Notes under the pieces: generated by a model
Databases searched by the model: none
Seen by the model: only the letters and a program-made list of their open reading frames with translations
Told to the model about the DNA's origin: nothing
Translations under genes and position numbers: made by a program
NCBI RefSeq assembly: GCF_002906575.1
Contig: NZ_CP026311.1
Location: 62,001-126,000 of the forward strand
DNA length: 64,000 nt
Reading direction: 5' to 3'
Source: Salinigranum rubrum
GTDB lineage: Archaea > Halobacteriota > Halobacteria > Halobacteriales > Haloferacaceae
Shown here: positions 44,450 through 51,668 of the stretch, piece after piece
Layout: each line of letters begins with the position of its first letter
How positions within the stretch are numbered: position 1 is the first letter of the stretch

Positions 44450-44775
44450 TAGTAGCCACCCGCATTTGAGTGAGCGACCGGCTCATTCCCGTACGTGACG
44501 GGGATGAATTCGATGGATTCGAGCGCTTCCCAGTCTTCGAGACGTTCATCGGGGTTGCTGTCGAGCCCGAGGTCAGTCGCGGTCTCGAAGGTGAGGCCGA
44601 TACCGAGCGTGGTCGGATTGGACTCGGTGCCCTCTGCACTCTCGACGTCGCCGTACACGTCGACGCGCCAGATATGGGCGTCGGGGATGACGGTGAGGAG
44701 TTCTGTCGTTGCGTCTGCGATTGCGAGGTCGCAGCCGACCACGCATGTCGTGAGGATTGCTTCGTAGTCGTTCAT
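44449..44775 (-). CDS. hypothetical protein, first gene of the operon
   Basis: 108 residues. CVVGCDLAIADATTELLTVIPDAHIWRVDVYGDVE suggests a ferredoxin-like alpha/beta fold; the C-terminal EFIPVTYGNEPVAHSNAG is unassigned. Preceded by the GTTTGT leader, the CTACGCAAC inverted repeat and three direct repeats, the most elaborate promoter region in the block. Confidence 0.65.
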   Translation of the reverse strand: MNDYEAILTTCVVGCDLAIADATTELLTVIPDAHIWRVDVYGDVESAEGTESNPTTLGIGLTFETATDLGLDSNPDERLEDWEALESIEFIPVTYGNEPVAHSNAGGY

Positions 44776-44800
44776 GGGCTAGTGGCGGCTTGGGCCGCTC

Positions 44801-44823
44801 TACCGCTCGCGGAGGAGACAAAC
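44801..44823 (-). promoter_or_regulatory. GTTTGT-hairpin leader, copy 3
   Basis: Minus strand GTTTGTCTCCTCCGCG, then AGCGGTA. It lies 26-48 bases before the ATG at 44775 and 17 bases from the inverted repeat at 44841. Confidence 0.55.
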
Positions 44824-44840
44824 CGAGGCGTCGATTCACT

Positions 44841-44886
44841 CCTACGCAACAACTGGAGTGTAAGCGAATCAACTCTGTTGCGTAGG
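44841..44886. promoter_or_regulatory. CTACGCAAC inverted repeat, copy 1
   Basis: CCTACGCAACA (44841-44851) and TGTTGCGTAGG (44876-44886), perfect 11-bp arms with 24 bases between. A matching element with the same distance to a GTTTGT leader occurs at 46117-46167. Confidence 0.65.
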
Positions 44887-44918
44887 AAGCCGACTGGGGA
44901 GGGATACAGTCTACCGCA

Positions 44919-44997
44919 CACACCCCTATTTCGAGTTGTAACTAGCTCCTGACCCCCCTTTTTCGTGTTGTAACACACCCCTATTTCGAGTTGTAAA
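44919..44997. repeat. three direct repeats with G-string (iteron or ORB-like)
   Basis: On the minus strand the unit is TTACAACTCGAAATAGGGG(TGTG). Copies at 44974-44996 and 44919-44941 are identical over 23 bases; a divergent middle copy (TTACAACACGAAAAAGGGG) sits at about 44953-44973. The dyad-plus-G-string style recalls haloarchaeal origin recognition boxes, but no orc1/cdc6 gene is in the window. Confidence 0.6.
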
Positions 44998-45026
44998 TGT
45001 ACTGTATATGTGCGCCAGAGGGTTTG

Positions 45027-45386
45027 TTACTTGGATTCGGTGTTTTCGGCGTCGTGTTTGCGACGTCGATGCTCGCGATAGACTTGGCAGAAGCGTCGGC
45101 GTTGACTCCGAAGATTCGATTGGGCGGTGCGGGCCCGGCGTGCGCGGTCGAACGCGAACGGATCGCGATACTGTACGTGCGTCGGGATTGAGACGCGGAC
45201 GAGGTCGCCCCCGGTTGGGACGCCGAGTTCGCGAAGATAGCGCCTCAGAATCGCTTCGCTGGAGTCGATTTGCGAACGGAGCGAGCGCAGTGTTCGTTCG
45301 TGGCCGCTCGGGTTCCCATCGTGGGCGTCGTAGTCGATATCGTCGAAGTCAATGTCTTCCCAGCAGAGGGTGTCGTGGGGCGGCAC
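45027..45386 (-). CDS. basic-tailed hypothetical protein
   Basis: 119 residues. An acidic head (CWEDIDFDDIDYDAHDG) is followed by a helical middle (LRSLRSQIDSSEAILRRYLRELGV) and an Arg-rich C-terminus (RSQRRRFCQVYREHRRRK). The basic tail is unusual for a halophile and suggests nucleic-acid binding. Two bases separate it from the preceding gene. Confidence 0.6.
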   Translation of the reverse strand: MPPHDTLCWEDIDFDDIDYDAHDGNPSGHERTLRSLRSQIDSSEAILRRYLRELGVPTGGDLVRVSIPTHVQYRDPFAFDRARRARTAQSNLRSQRRRFCQVYREHRRRKHDAENTESK

Positions 45387-45388
45387 AG

Positions 45389-45697
45389 TTACCGTGGTGT
45401 GTGCTCGTTTCCGGTCTCGGTCTCGACCTCGATCTCATCGACGAGTTCGTCGACAGTCACGTAGAAGGGGCCTGACCAGTTCCGTGCGATATCGGGGGCG
45501 TCGTCGACGCGAGCGAGTTTGTCCGAGCCGTCCGTATCGTCGGCGACGAGTTCACCGTCGGGAGTGAGCGCGTGCTCGATGGGTACAAGATATGTTTCGG
45601 TGTCGTCGCTGGTGACGGCCCGGCCGTGGTGCCAAATTTGCGGGTGGAACGTGACGCGAACGTGCGTGGCGTCCGGGTGGTCCTCGAGGACACCCAT
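45389..45697 (-). CDS. hypothetical protein
   Basis: 102 residues, acidic and beta-rich (ATHVRVTFHPQIWHHGRAV, TYLVPIEHAL, GPFYVTVDELVDEIEVETE). Same operon as its neighbours, with 2-base gaps on both sides. No family recognised. Confidence 0.6.
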   Translation of the reverse strand: MGVLEDHPDATHVRVTFHPQIWHHGRAVTSDDTETYLVPIEHALTPDGELVADDTDGSDKLARVDDAPDIARNWSGPFYVTVDELVDEIEVETETGNEHTPR

Positions 45698-45699
45698 CG

Positions 45700-46065
45700 T
45701 CAGGCTCCGGCCTCGGCGGTATCAGTGGTCGCGTCGGCCGACGGACGGGGAACGGTTGCGCCGACGCCCGGTGGGTCCGGGTCACGGTCCTGGTCGTGGA
45801 ACGTGTCGTCTCGAGCGTTCATCGAGGCCTGTTCTATCTCGTCGTTGGCATCGGTGTCGGCGCTGTCGTCTCTGTCATCGTGTTCGTAGTCGTGGTAGTC
45901 GCCGGCGACGTAGAGTGCGATACGGCCGGAGATCGTGCCGTCGGCGTGGGCGGTGAACAGGACGTGTTCCGTGTCGTATCCGAAGTGGTTGACGGCGAGT
46001 TCGTGGAGCTGTTCGGCTTCGTAGCGGACACGCTCGGGCGAGTCCGTCTCGATATCGAAGGTCAT
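45700..46065 (-). CDS. hypothetical protein, first gene of its operon
   Basis: 121 residues. The N-terminal RVRYEAEQLHELAVNHFGYDTEHVLFTAHADGTISGRIALYV is a compact alpha/beta unit; the rest is Asp-rich and disordered. Preceded by the second GTTTGT leader plus CTACGCAAC element, so it should be co-regulated with 44449-44775. Confidence 0.6.
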   Translation of the reverse strand: MTFDIETDSPERVRYEAEQLHELAVNHFGYDTEHVLFTAHADGTISGRIALYVAGDYHDYEHDDRDDSADTDANDEIEQASMNARDDTFHDQDRDPDPPGVGATVPRPSADATTDTAEAGA

Positions 46066-46074
46066 GTTTCGAGT

Positions 46075-46100
46075 CCCTCACCGACTCGGGGGCGACAAAC
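46075..46100 (-). promoter_or_regulatory. GTTTGT-hairpin leader, copy 4
   Basis: Minus strand GTTTGTCGCCCCCG, then AGTCGGTGAGGG; an inner GAGTC/GACTC stem also forms. It ends 10 bases before the ATG at 46065. Confidence 0.55.
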
Positions 46101-46116
46101 GGAGGCGGGATTGCGT

Positions 46117-46167
46117 GTCCTACGCAACAAAGTGAAGTCATCCGACGGCCCAATCGTTGCGTAGGAC
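46117..46167. promoter_or_regulatory. CTACGCAAC inverted repeat, copy 2
   Basis: GTCCTACGCAAC (46117-46128) and GTTGCGTAGGAC (46156-46167), perfect 12-bp arms with 27 bases between. Sixteen bases separate it from GTTTGT, almost the same as in copy 1. Confidence 0.65.
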
Positions 46168-46186
46168 GAGCCGAACTGTCTGCCGG

Positions 46187-46552
46187 TCACAGTTCCTCGA
46201 ACGTGAGCTGGCTGGTCGAGTCTGCGGTCTTGTCTTCACGTTCGTTCTCACTCTCAGTCTCACACCCGGCTTCGAGCGTGGTGTTGCTGCTCTTTGAGCC
46301 CCGGGTAGCTCCTCTGCTGGGCATTTGCGCAAGCGACTCGGCGCAGATTCCCAGCGGGCAGTCGCCGTAGTGTCCGTCAGCGACGGCGAGCCGGTCGCGA
46401 GCGGCGTGTGGGTGGACGAAGTTCCCGCCGTGTCCGGAGGGGCGCTTGCACTTCGTCCCGATGTCGGCTCCACACGTGGGACACCGGATTTCGAGGACGG
46501 GATCGCGAGGCCAGGTTCGGTCGCACTTCTTCCGATTGCAGGAGACGGTCAT
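46187..46552 (-). CDS. zinc-ribbon hypothetical protein
   Basis: 121 residues from the ATG at 46552 (MTVSCNRKKCDRTWPRD). CNRKKC, CPTCGADIGTKC and GDCPLGIC provide at least two zinc knuckles. The GxxCxxPxGHGGNFVHPHAARDR segment resembles a zinc-finger seen in DNA-processing proteins. It follows the methylase-like gene in the same direction by 7 bases. Confidence 0.65.
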   Translation of the reverse strand: MTVSCNRKKCDRTWPRDPVLEIRCPTCGADIGTKCKRPSGHGGNFVHPHAARDRLAVADGHYGDCPLGICAESLAQMPSRGATRGSKSSNTTLEAGCETESENEREDKTADSTSQLTFEEL

Positions 46553-46559
46553 CGGGGTG

Positions 46560-47486
46560 TCACGCGAACTCGTCGAAGCCGACCTGCGCGGTGTTCTCAC
46601 CGTCGAGGGCGACATCGAGGTCAGATTCAATACTCGACGTGTGTGCCGTGGGCGGTTCGGTGACGCGCTCGCCGTGTTCAGCGTCGGCCTCGTCGTCAAC
46701 GTCGTCCACGGCGTCGTCGTCTACCGACGGTTTGGTCGCGCCGTCGTGGAGTGGCACACCGAAGAAGCGGGCCAACACGCGGTCACGCCCGTCGGCATCG
46801 AGGGCTTTCACTGGGTGGTCGCCACGGGCGAGTTGGGCGACGCTGACGAACCAGACGCGGTGAGCCTCGAGTGTCAGGGCATCACCGAGCAAGACGTACC
46901 CGGTGAGGTCGTTGAGGACGAAGTTCAGAACCGCCATTTTCGCGCAGATCGGGTCTTTGTCGTAGCCCAGGAAGACGGAGGGGGCCTCCGGAGCAATTTC
47001 GCGGAGGTGGTTCGCGGTATCGACGATGAGTCGGCCACTTCCACAGCCGGAGACGTCTCCGATGACGAGCGGGTCTTCGGGGGTGGCGTCGCGGAGGTCC
47101 TCACCATTGGGGAGGTTCATCGCTGCCATCGCGCGGCTCACCGCCCCCGGCGTGAAGTACTGGGCGAAGTGACTGCTCGTCAGGCCGTAGTGTTCGTACA
47201 CGCCGCCGAGAACGTCTTCGTTGGTCTGTTCCATCGCGAGGACGAGTCCCCCGAGGGCGTTTGCATGCTGAGTTGCGAGCTCTCGGACAGTGTCTTCATC
47301 GCGACCGTCGTTCGCATACCGGGTGAGCGGTTTTTGATACGCGTCTTCGTCGCCGCTGAAACTGGCGAGGGCGAGGTCGATCCAATCCGAGAACACTTGA
47401 TACGGCGAATCGCCGGTCTGCTGGCTGATGGCATCGAGTGGGTCGGTGACGAGTTTCCGATGTTCGCGTTCGAGCAGCGTCGTCAT
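46560..47486 (-). CDS. N6-adenine methylase-fold protein lacking a visible NPPY motif
   Basis: 308 residues from the ATG at 47486 (MTTLLEREHRKLV). HFAQYFTPGAVSRAMAAM is the HsdM-type lead-in. VIGDVSGCGSGRLIVDTANHL is motif I (SAM binding), and SVFLGYDKDPICAKMAVLNFVLN motif II. The catalytic (D/N)PP(Y/F) motif expected near GYVLLGDALTLEAHRVWF is absent, so methyl transfer is doubtful and it may be a SAM- or DNA-binding adaptor. Coupled to the SWIM gene by a 4-base overlap. Confidence 0.75.
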   Translation of the reverse strand: MTTLLEREHRKLVTDPLDAISQQTGDSPYQVFSDWIDLALASFSGDEDAYQKPLTRYANDGRDEDTVRELATQHANALGGLVLAMEQTNEDVLGGVYEHYGLTSSHFAQYFTPGAVSRAMAAMNLPNGEDLRDATPEDPLVIGDVSGCGSGRLIVDTANHLREIAPEAPSVFLGYDKDPICAKMAVLNFVLNDLTGYVLLGDALTLEAHRVWFVSVAQLARGDHPVKALDADGRDRVLARFFGVPLHDGATKPSVDDDAVDDVDDEADAEHGERVTEPPTAHTSSIESDLDVALDGENTAQVGFDEFA

Positions 47487-48493
47487 CGGTGATAGCCCTC
47501 CGCTCGGGATTGGTGTGAGACCGCGATTTCGGGGCTGACGAAGCGCCGCGCTCGGTGCGGGACGTCGATGCCCCGGGAAACGGGGAGGAAGATCGAGTCG
47601 CGGCCGCCGCAAACGACGGTCGCGAGCAGTTCGTGTTTGCACATCACGCGCCACGGTGCGGACTGTTTGTACGGACAGGCGCAGGTCAGGGCGTCGCCCC
47701 ACGGGATGAGTGGGTACTGGCTGCCGCTTTGGTATTCGCCGACCAGGAGCGGGGCGGGAAGGTCGATGCCGTAGTCAGCGAGTCGGACGGGGTCATCGGT
47801 CTGGGTATGCGAGAGCGCGGATTCTCGGAGGACGTACGTGGAATCGAGGGTGCGGTCACGATCGAAGGCGTCGGGGTCGGTGTCGTCGTCGACGAGAACC
47901 ATTCCGACGAAGGCGTTGTGTTCGAGGAGGCGATCGGCGTCGGGTGCGGGCCCGATACACGCCTCGATGAGCGAGCCGTACGACGAGTCCTTGAGGACCT
48001 GACTGAGGTTTGGCCCGGGGATGAGTTCGCGATACCATTTCTCTCGGCGCTGGCGTTCTTCCTCGAGAGCCTGTTCTGGGTTGGGTTGTTCGCGAGCGAT
48101 TCGGAGGCGCGCTGCTAGGAAGGCCGGGGCATCTGCGAGGACGGTGTCGTCGTCGACGTGGCCGTAGAATCGCTTCTCCTCGTGGATGCGAGCGGCACAG
48201 GAGGTTTCGGTGTAGGTGAGGCCGAGTGGTTTCTGCTTGACGCCCTGCCAGGGGAGGGTGGCGGGGTCGGTCGGGTCGTACTTCCACGGATTGTAGCTGC
48301 CGAGAAGTTGGTCGCGGCGGACGGGGCCACCGCGGATGAAGTCGAGGCGGATCTGGTGTTCGATCGGTTCGACGTTGGCCGGATCGCGTTCGACGTCGTA
48401 CTCGTATTCTCGGTCGGTGTGGGCGAGCGCCCCCGGCGGGAGGACGAGGCTGGGCACGTTGCCGTCGGCTGTATAGAGTGTTCGAGAGGACAT
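47483..48493 (-). CDS. SWIM zinc-finger protein
   Basis: 336 residues. The C-terminal CACPYKQSAPWRVMCKHELL (CxC...CxH) is a SWIM-type zinc finger used for DNA or protein binding. The N-terminal ~250 residues are unassigned and acidic. It is the first gene after the GTTTGT leader at 48525 and overlaps the methylase-like gene by 4 bases, so the two probably act together. Confidence 0.75.
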   Translation of the reverse strand: MSSRTLYTADGNVPSLVLPPGALAHTDREYEYDVERDPANVEPIEHQIRLDFIRGGPVRRDQLLGSYNPWKYDPTDPATLPWQGVKQKPLGLTYTETSCAARIHEEKRFYGHVDDDTVLADAPAFLAARLRIAREQPNPEQALEEERQRREKWYRELIPGPNLSQVLKDSSYGSLIEACIGPAPDADRLLEHNAFVGMVLVDDDTDPDAFDRDRTLDSTYVLRESALSHTQTDDPVRLADYGIDLPAPLLVGEYQSGSQYPLIPWGDALTCACPYKQSAPWRVMCKHELLATVVCGGRDSIFLPVSRGIDVPHRARRFVSPEIAVSHQSRAEGYHR

Positions 48494-48524
48494 AACTCGG
48501 TGGCTGGTGCGAGCGTCGGAGGGA

Positions 48525-48554
48525 CGCCCCGCTACCGTTTCGGGGGCGACAAAT
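48525..48554 (-). promoter_or_regulatory. GTTTGT-hairpin leader, copy 5
   Basis: Minus strand ATTTGTCGCCCCCG, then AAACGGTAGCGGGGCG: a strong CGCCCC/GGGGCG stem. It lies about 32-61 bases before the ATG at 48493, just after the stop of the vWA gene, so it could also act as a terminator. Confidence 0.6.
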
Positions 48555-48570
48555 TGGCTAGGAGTGACCC

Positions 48571-51402
48571 TCAGAGACCGGCGAGGAGACTGGCGAACTG
48601 GTCGAGTCTATCGTTGAGACGCTCAGGCGAATAGACTGTCTCCTGGCGCTCGTAGTAGGTCGCGAGTTCTGAAGCCGAGCCTGAGAGCGTGCCGGGGTCG
48701 GTGTCGGTCGCGATGGTGAGCGAACACACGGGGGCGTACGCTCGGCGGATGACATCTTTCACGGCGTCTGCCGAGGTCTGATCATCGCCAACGCTGATGA
48801 TGAGCGGGTCGTCGCGCTGGGCTTCGATGAGGTCGTTCGCGAGGTCGATAGCCTCAGCGAGTGGCGTCCCGCCGCCACAGGAGGTATCGAGAAGGGATGA
48901 CTGGACGTGTCGCGTCTCGATGCTGAACGGCTTGACGAGGCGGGCGTTGCCGTGGATGAAGTCGATGACCGCGACGCGGATACCGAGATTCTCGGCGGCA
49001 AGGGCCAATCGAGTGAGCGCTTGGGTCGCGACCTCGATCTTCGCGGGTGACCCGCCTCGCATTGACCCCGAACGGTCGAGGATGAGGACGAGGGCGTACT
49101 GTTTCTCGTTACCAACCGTCCGGCTCTTACAGACCCGAGGGTCACCGATGGCGAGGCGGTGGCCGGCGCGAGTATCGTAGGCTCCGGCGGAGAGTCCGCG
49201 TCGGGTACTCTTGCGGCGGTCGAGTCGGAGATACATTTCGAGCGTGTCGGCGACCCGACCGGCCCCGTCTTCGATGGCGGCCCACTCACGGGGTGGAACA
49301 AGATCGTTAGCCAAGGGGAGGATGTCGAGGTCGGTGAGACTCCCCGGTGAGTATCCCGTCCCTCCACGCTGTCCGCTGTTCTCCTCACTCCTGGTGTCCG
49401 GTGTCTCCTGGCGGCGTTGACGGTCGAGGTGGTCGGCGAGCGCGTCGAGTTCGTCTTCGAGCGCCCGTTCGTCGATGTGTTCGCGGTCGGCTTCGGTACG
49501 GGCTGCACGCTCGTCGCTGGCGAGGGCGTTTTCGTACGCCGCCTGCTCTTCGCGCTTCGACCGGGAGGAACTCTGTGCGTGGGCCGGGCCATCGGGAAAC
49601 TCCGGCGTCTGGTCGGTCACACTACCCGCAGAACTCGTCGACCCCGTGTTCTCTGTATCTCCCGTGTCCCTGGTCTCCTCACCACCCTCGTCATCGACGC
49701 CGGGGGAACCGTTCTCGGTTTTACCCTCACTCTCTCCTTCACTCTCATTCCCACTGGACGAGGGCGATTCTTCGATTTCGTCCTCGGTGCGGGGTTGATC
49801 TTCTTCGTCGAAGTGGCCGAGCGTGAGTTGGTTACTCTGCTCTCGGGGACGGTCGCCCGCCGCCGGGCCGCCTGCTTCGGATGAGTTAGCGGGATTTGGG
49901 TGCGCTTTTGGCTCGTCTCTATCGCTGGGAGCTGTTTCTGTCTCCGTTCCGTTAGCGGCTCCCGCGCTCTCGCGTTCTCGGGCCCGCTCGGTGGCTTGGG
50001 CAATCGCCTGTGCCCGAGTCGATGGTTCAGGTTCAGGATCGCAACCGGAGGGGTCGCCCTCGGTGTCATCGGCGTCGTTGGGGGTCGGCCTGGAGGACTC
50101 GGCGTCGACGTCGTCGGGATTGGGGTCAGCCGTGACTTGCGGTTGCTCGAAGATATTCTGATGGGGGTCGTCGGTTGCCTCTCGTGAGAGTGTGACCTCG
50201 CCCGGGTCGAAGTCTTCGGGCAGGGATGGCTCGGCGTTCTCACCGGGCGTGGCTGAGGCGTCCACTGTGGCGTTCTGAGGCTGTCCGTTTCCACTGGAGA
50301 TATCACCGCCGCTGTCGGCGTCGGACGCCGGCTCGGGGCGGCCTGTGGCGTCTCCGCCTGACTCCTGCTGTTGACTCTGCTCGTCGCCGTCACGCTCCTG
50401 AGATTGCCCCTGGCCATCTTCCCCGGTTTGTTCATCGTCCTGAGCCTGCTGTCGGGCCTGTTGGTGGTCTTGAGTGTCGGCCTCGAGGACGGGCTGGATA
50501 TGGTCGGTCCAGGTTTGAATAACGCGACGGGCGCGGCGGACGGAGGCGGTCTTGTCGTGAGCGTGGGTCGTGTCGTCGCGGTCTGCACTCCGAATCGCGA
50601 GTGCGTCACGCGAGAGTGCGCACAACTCGGCGTGAATGGCCTCGAACGCGTCGCGGTCGGCTTCGCTTTTGAAGCGGACTCGGTCGTCGTCCTCGTCGAG
50701 GAGGACATCCGTGATGCCGGTCGGATAGATGGCTTCGTCGTAGAGACACGAGGTGACGGCGTCCCAGAACGAGTAGCGAACCTCCTGTCCGGTGGGGATG
50801 TCGTCGGGCGTCTGCGAGTGGAGTCGGCGGGTGAGTTCGAGGCGGATGCCAGCGTTGTCGCTGAAGTTCTCGCCGTGCATGGCTTCGCTCTCGATTGCGC
50901 CGTCTTCGATGATGTTGATGAGGTCGTGGACCTGCGCGTGATACTGCGAGTCGATTTCGGTATCGAGTAGCTCACCGATGGCGGTGATCGCCGTTTTGAG
51001 GATGTGGAGGAGTTCGTGGAAGGCGAGGCCGAATTGGTGGGCGTGGTCGGCGGTGAGTTGGTCGTTGAGCGGGATTCGCGTTAGGTCGGCTTCGTTCCCG
51101 GTGACGAGCACGAGATAATCAGCGTCGACGCCGGCGAGGAACTGTTCGGCCTGAGCGCGTTCGATGTCGGTGGCGTCTGAGGAGACGATGGCGTCGACGT
51201 CGGCCGGGAGGACGGCGGCAGTCTGGACGCCGGATGTGATGACGACGTCGACGGTCACCTCATCGGGGAGATGACCGAGGATGAACTCGCGGAGTCGGTC
51301 AGCGCGCTGTGTGGAGATGCGGGCTCTGGTCGCGGCCTGTGGCGTGAGGTCGTCGGCGATCTGTTGGTGATTGCGGTCTCCGTGGCGGTGGCTGAGTGAC
51401 AT
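48571..51402 (-). CDS. large HELLH (metallopeptidase-like) plus vWA domain protein, CobT/NorD-like
   Basis: 943 residues from the ATG at 51402 (MSLSHRHGD). The N-terminal ~280 residues are folded and contain FHELLHIL, an HExxH zinc-protease motif. A ~330-residue middle is Glu/Asp/Gln/Ser-rich and surely disordered. The C-terminal ~220 residues form a von Willebrand A domain with the MIDAS sequence LILDRSGSMRGG, and later ...GGGTPLAEAI and ISVGDDQT. The order resembles CobT/NorD-type proteins, which work with MoxR-like AAA+ ATPases, but none is encoded nearby. Confidence 0.8.
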   Translation of the reverse strand: MSLSHRHGDRNHQQIADDLTPQAATRARISTQRADRLREFILGHLPDEVTVDVVITSGVQTAAVLPADVDAIVSSDATDIERAQAEQFLAGVDADYLVLVTGNEADLTRIPLNDQLTADHAHQFGLAFHELLHILKTAITAIGELLDTEIDSQYHAQVHDLINIIEDGAIESEAMHGENFSDNAGIRLELTRRLHSQTPDDIPTGQEVRYSFWDAVTSCLYDEAIYPTGITDVLLDEDDDRVRFKSEADRDAFEAIHAELCALSRDALAIRSADRDDTTHAHDKTASVRRARRVIQTWTDHIQPVLEADTQDHQQARQQAQDDEQTGEDGQGQSQERDGDEQSQQQESGGDATGRPEPASDADSGGDISSGNGQPQNATVDASATPGENAEPSLPEDFDPGEVTLSREATDDPHQNIFEQPQVTADPNPDDVDAESSRPTPNDADDTEGDPSGCDPEPEPSTRAQAIAQATERARERESAGAANGTETETAPSDRDEPKAHPNPANSSEAGGPAAGDRPREQSNQLTLGHFDEEDQPRTEDEIEESPSSSGNESEGESEGKTENGSPGVDDEGGEETRDTGDTENTGSTSSAGSVTDQTPEFPDGPAHAQSSSRSKREEQAAYENALASDERAARTEADREHIDERALEDELDALADHLDRQRRQETPDTRSEENSGQRGGTGYSPGSLTDLDILPLANDLVPPREWAAIEDGAGRVADTLEMYLRLDRRKSTRRGLSAGAYDTRAGHRLAIGDPRVCKSRTVGNEKQYALVLILDRSGSMRGGSPAKIEVATQALTRLALAAENLGIRVAVIDFIHGNARLVKPFSIETRHVQSSLLDTSCGGGTPLAEAIDLANDLIEAQRDDPLIISVGDDQTSADAVKDVIRRAYAPVCSLTIATDTDPGTLSGSASELATYYERQETVYSPERLNDRLDQFASLLAGL

Positions 51403-51419
51403 GGATGGGATGGAACGAA

Positions 51420-51448
51420 CGCCCTCGTCGACGCGGGGGCGCACAAAC
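51420..51448 (-). promoter_or_regulatory. GTTTGT-hairpin leader, copy 6
   Basis: Minus strand GTTTGTGCGCCCCCG, then CGTCGACGAGGGCG: a CGCCC/GGGCG stem. It ends 18 bases before the ATG at 51402 and is the outermost copy at the right edge of the block. Confidence 0.55.
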
Positions 51449-51668
51449 CGAGTCACGAGAGACGCTCTGGGCGGGACAGACTCTGATGCTTTGCCACGTG
51501 TTTATAAAGGTCAAGGCGAATACCCCGAGGCGATTCACCCCCCAATTTTATCTCACAAATGAATATAGAAGCGACGCACACCTTGATACTGTTACACCTT
51601 GTAATGCTCTAGCACACCTGCTGAACAGCCCTGCCATTCGGAACCAAAACCAACAATTCAGCGTACCT

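Noticed and set aside
46446-47492. 348-codon plus-strand frame over the methylase-like gene
   Set aside because: Antisense of a gene with SAM-binding motifs and operon-style overlap; no motif of its own.
49617-50975. 452-codon alternative minus-strand frame inside the vWA gene
   Set aside because: Out-of-frame reading of the acidic disordered region; extremely Ser/Thr/Pro/Arg-rich, no domain.
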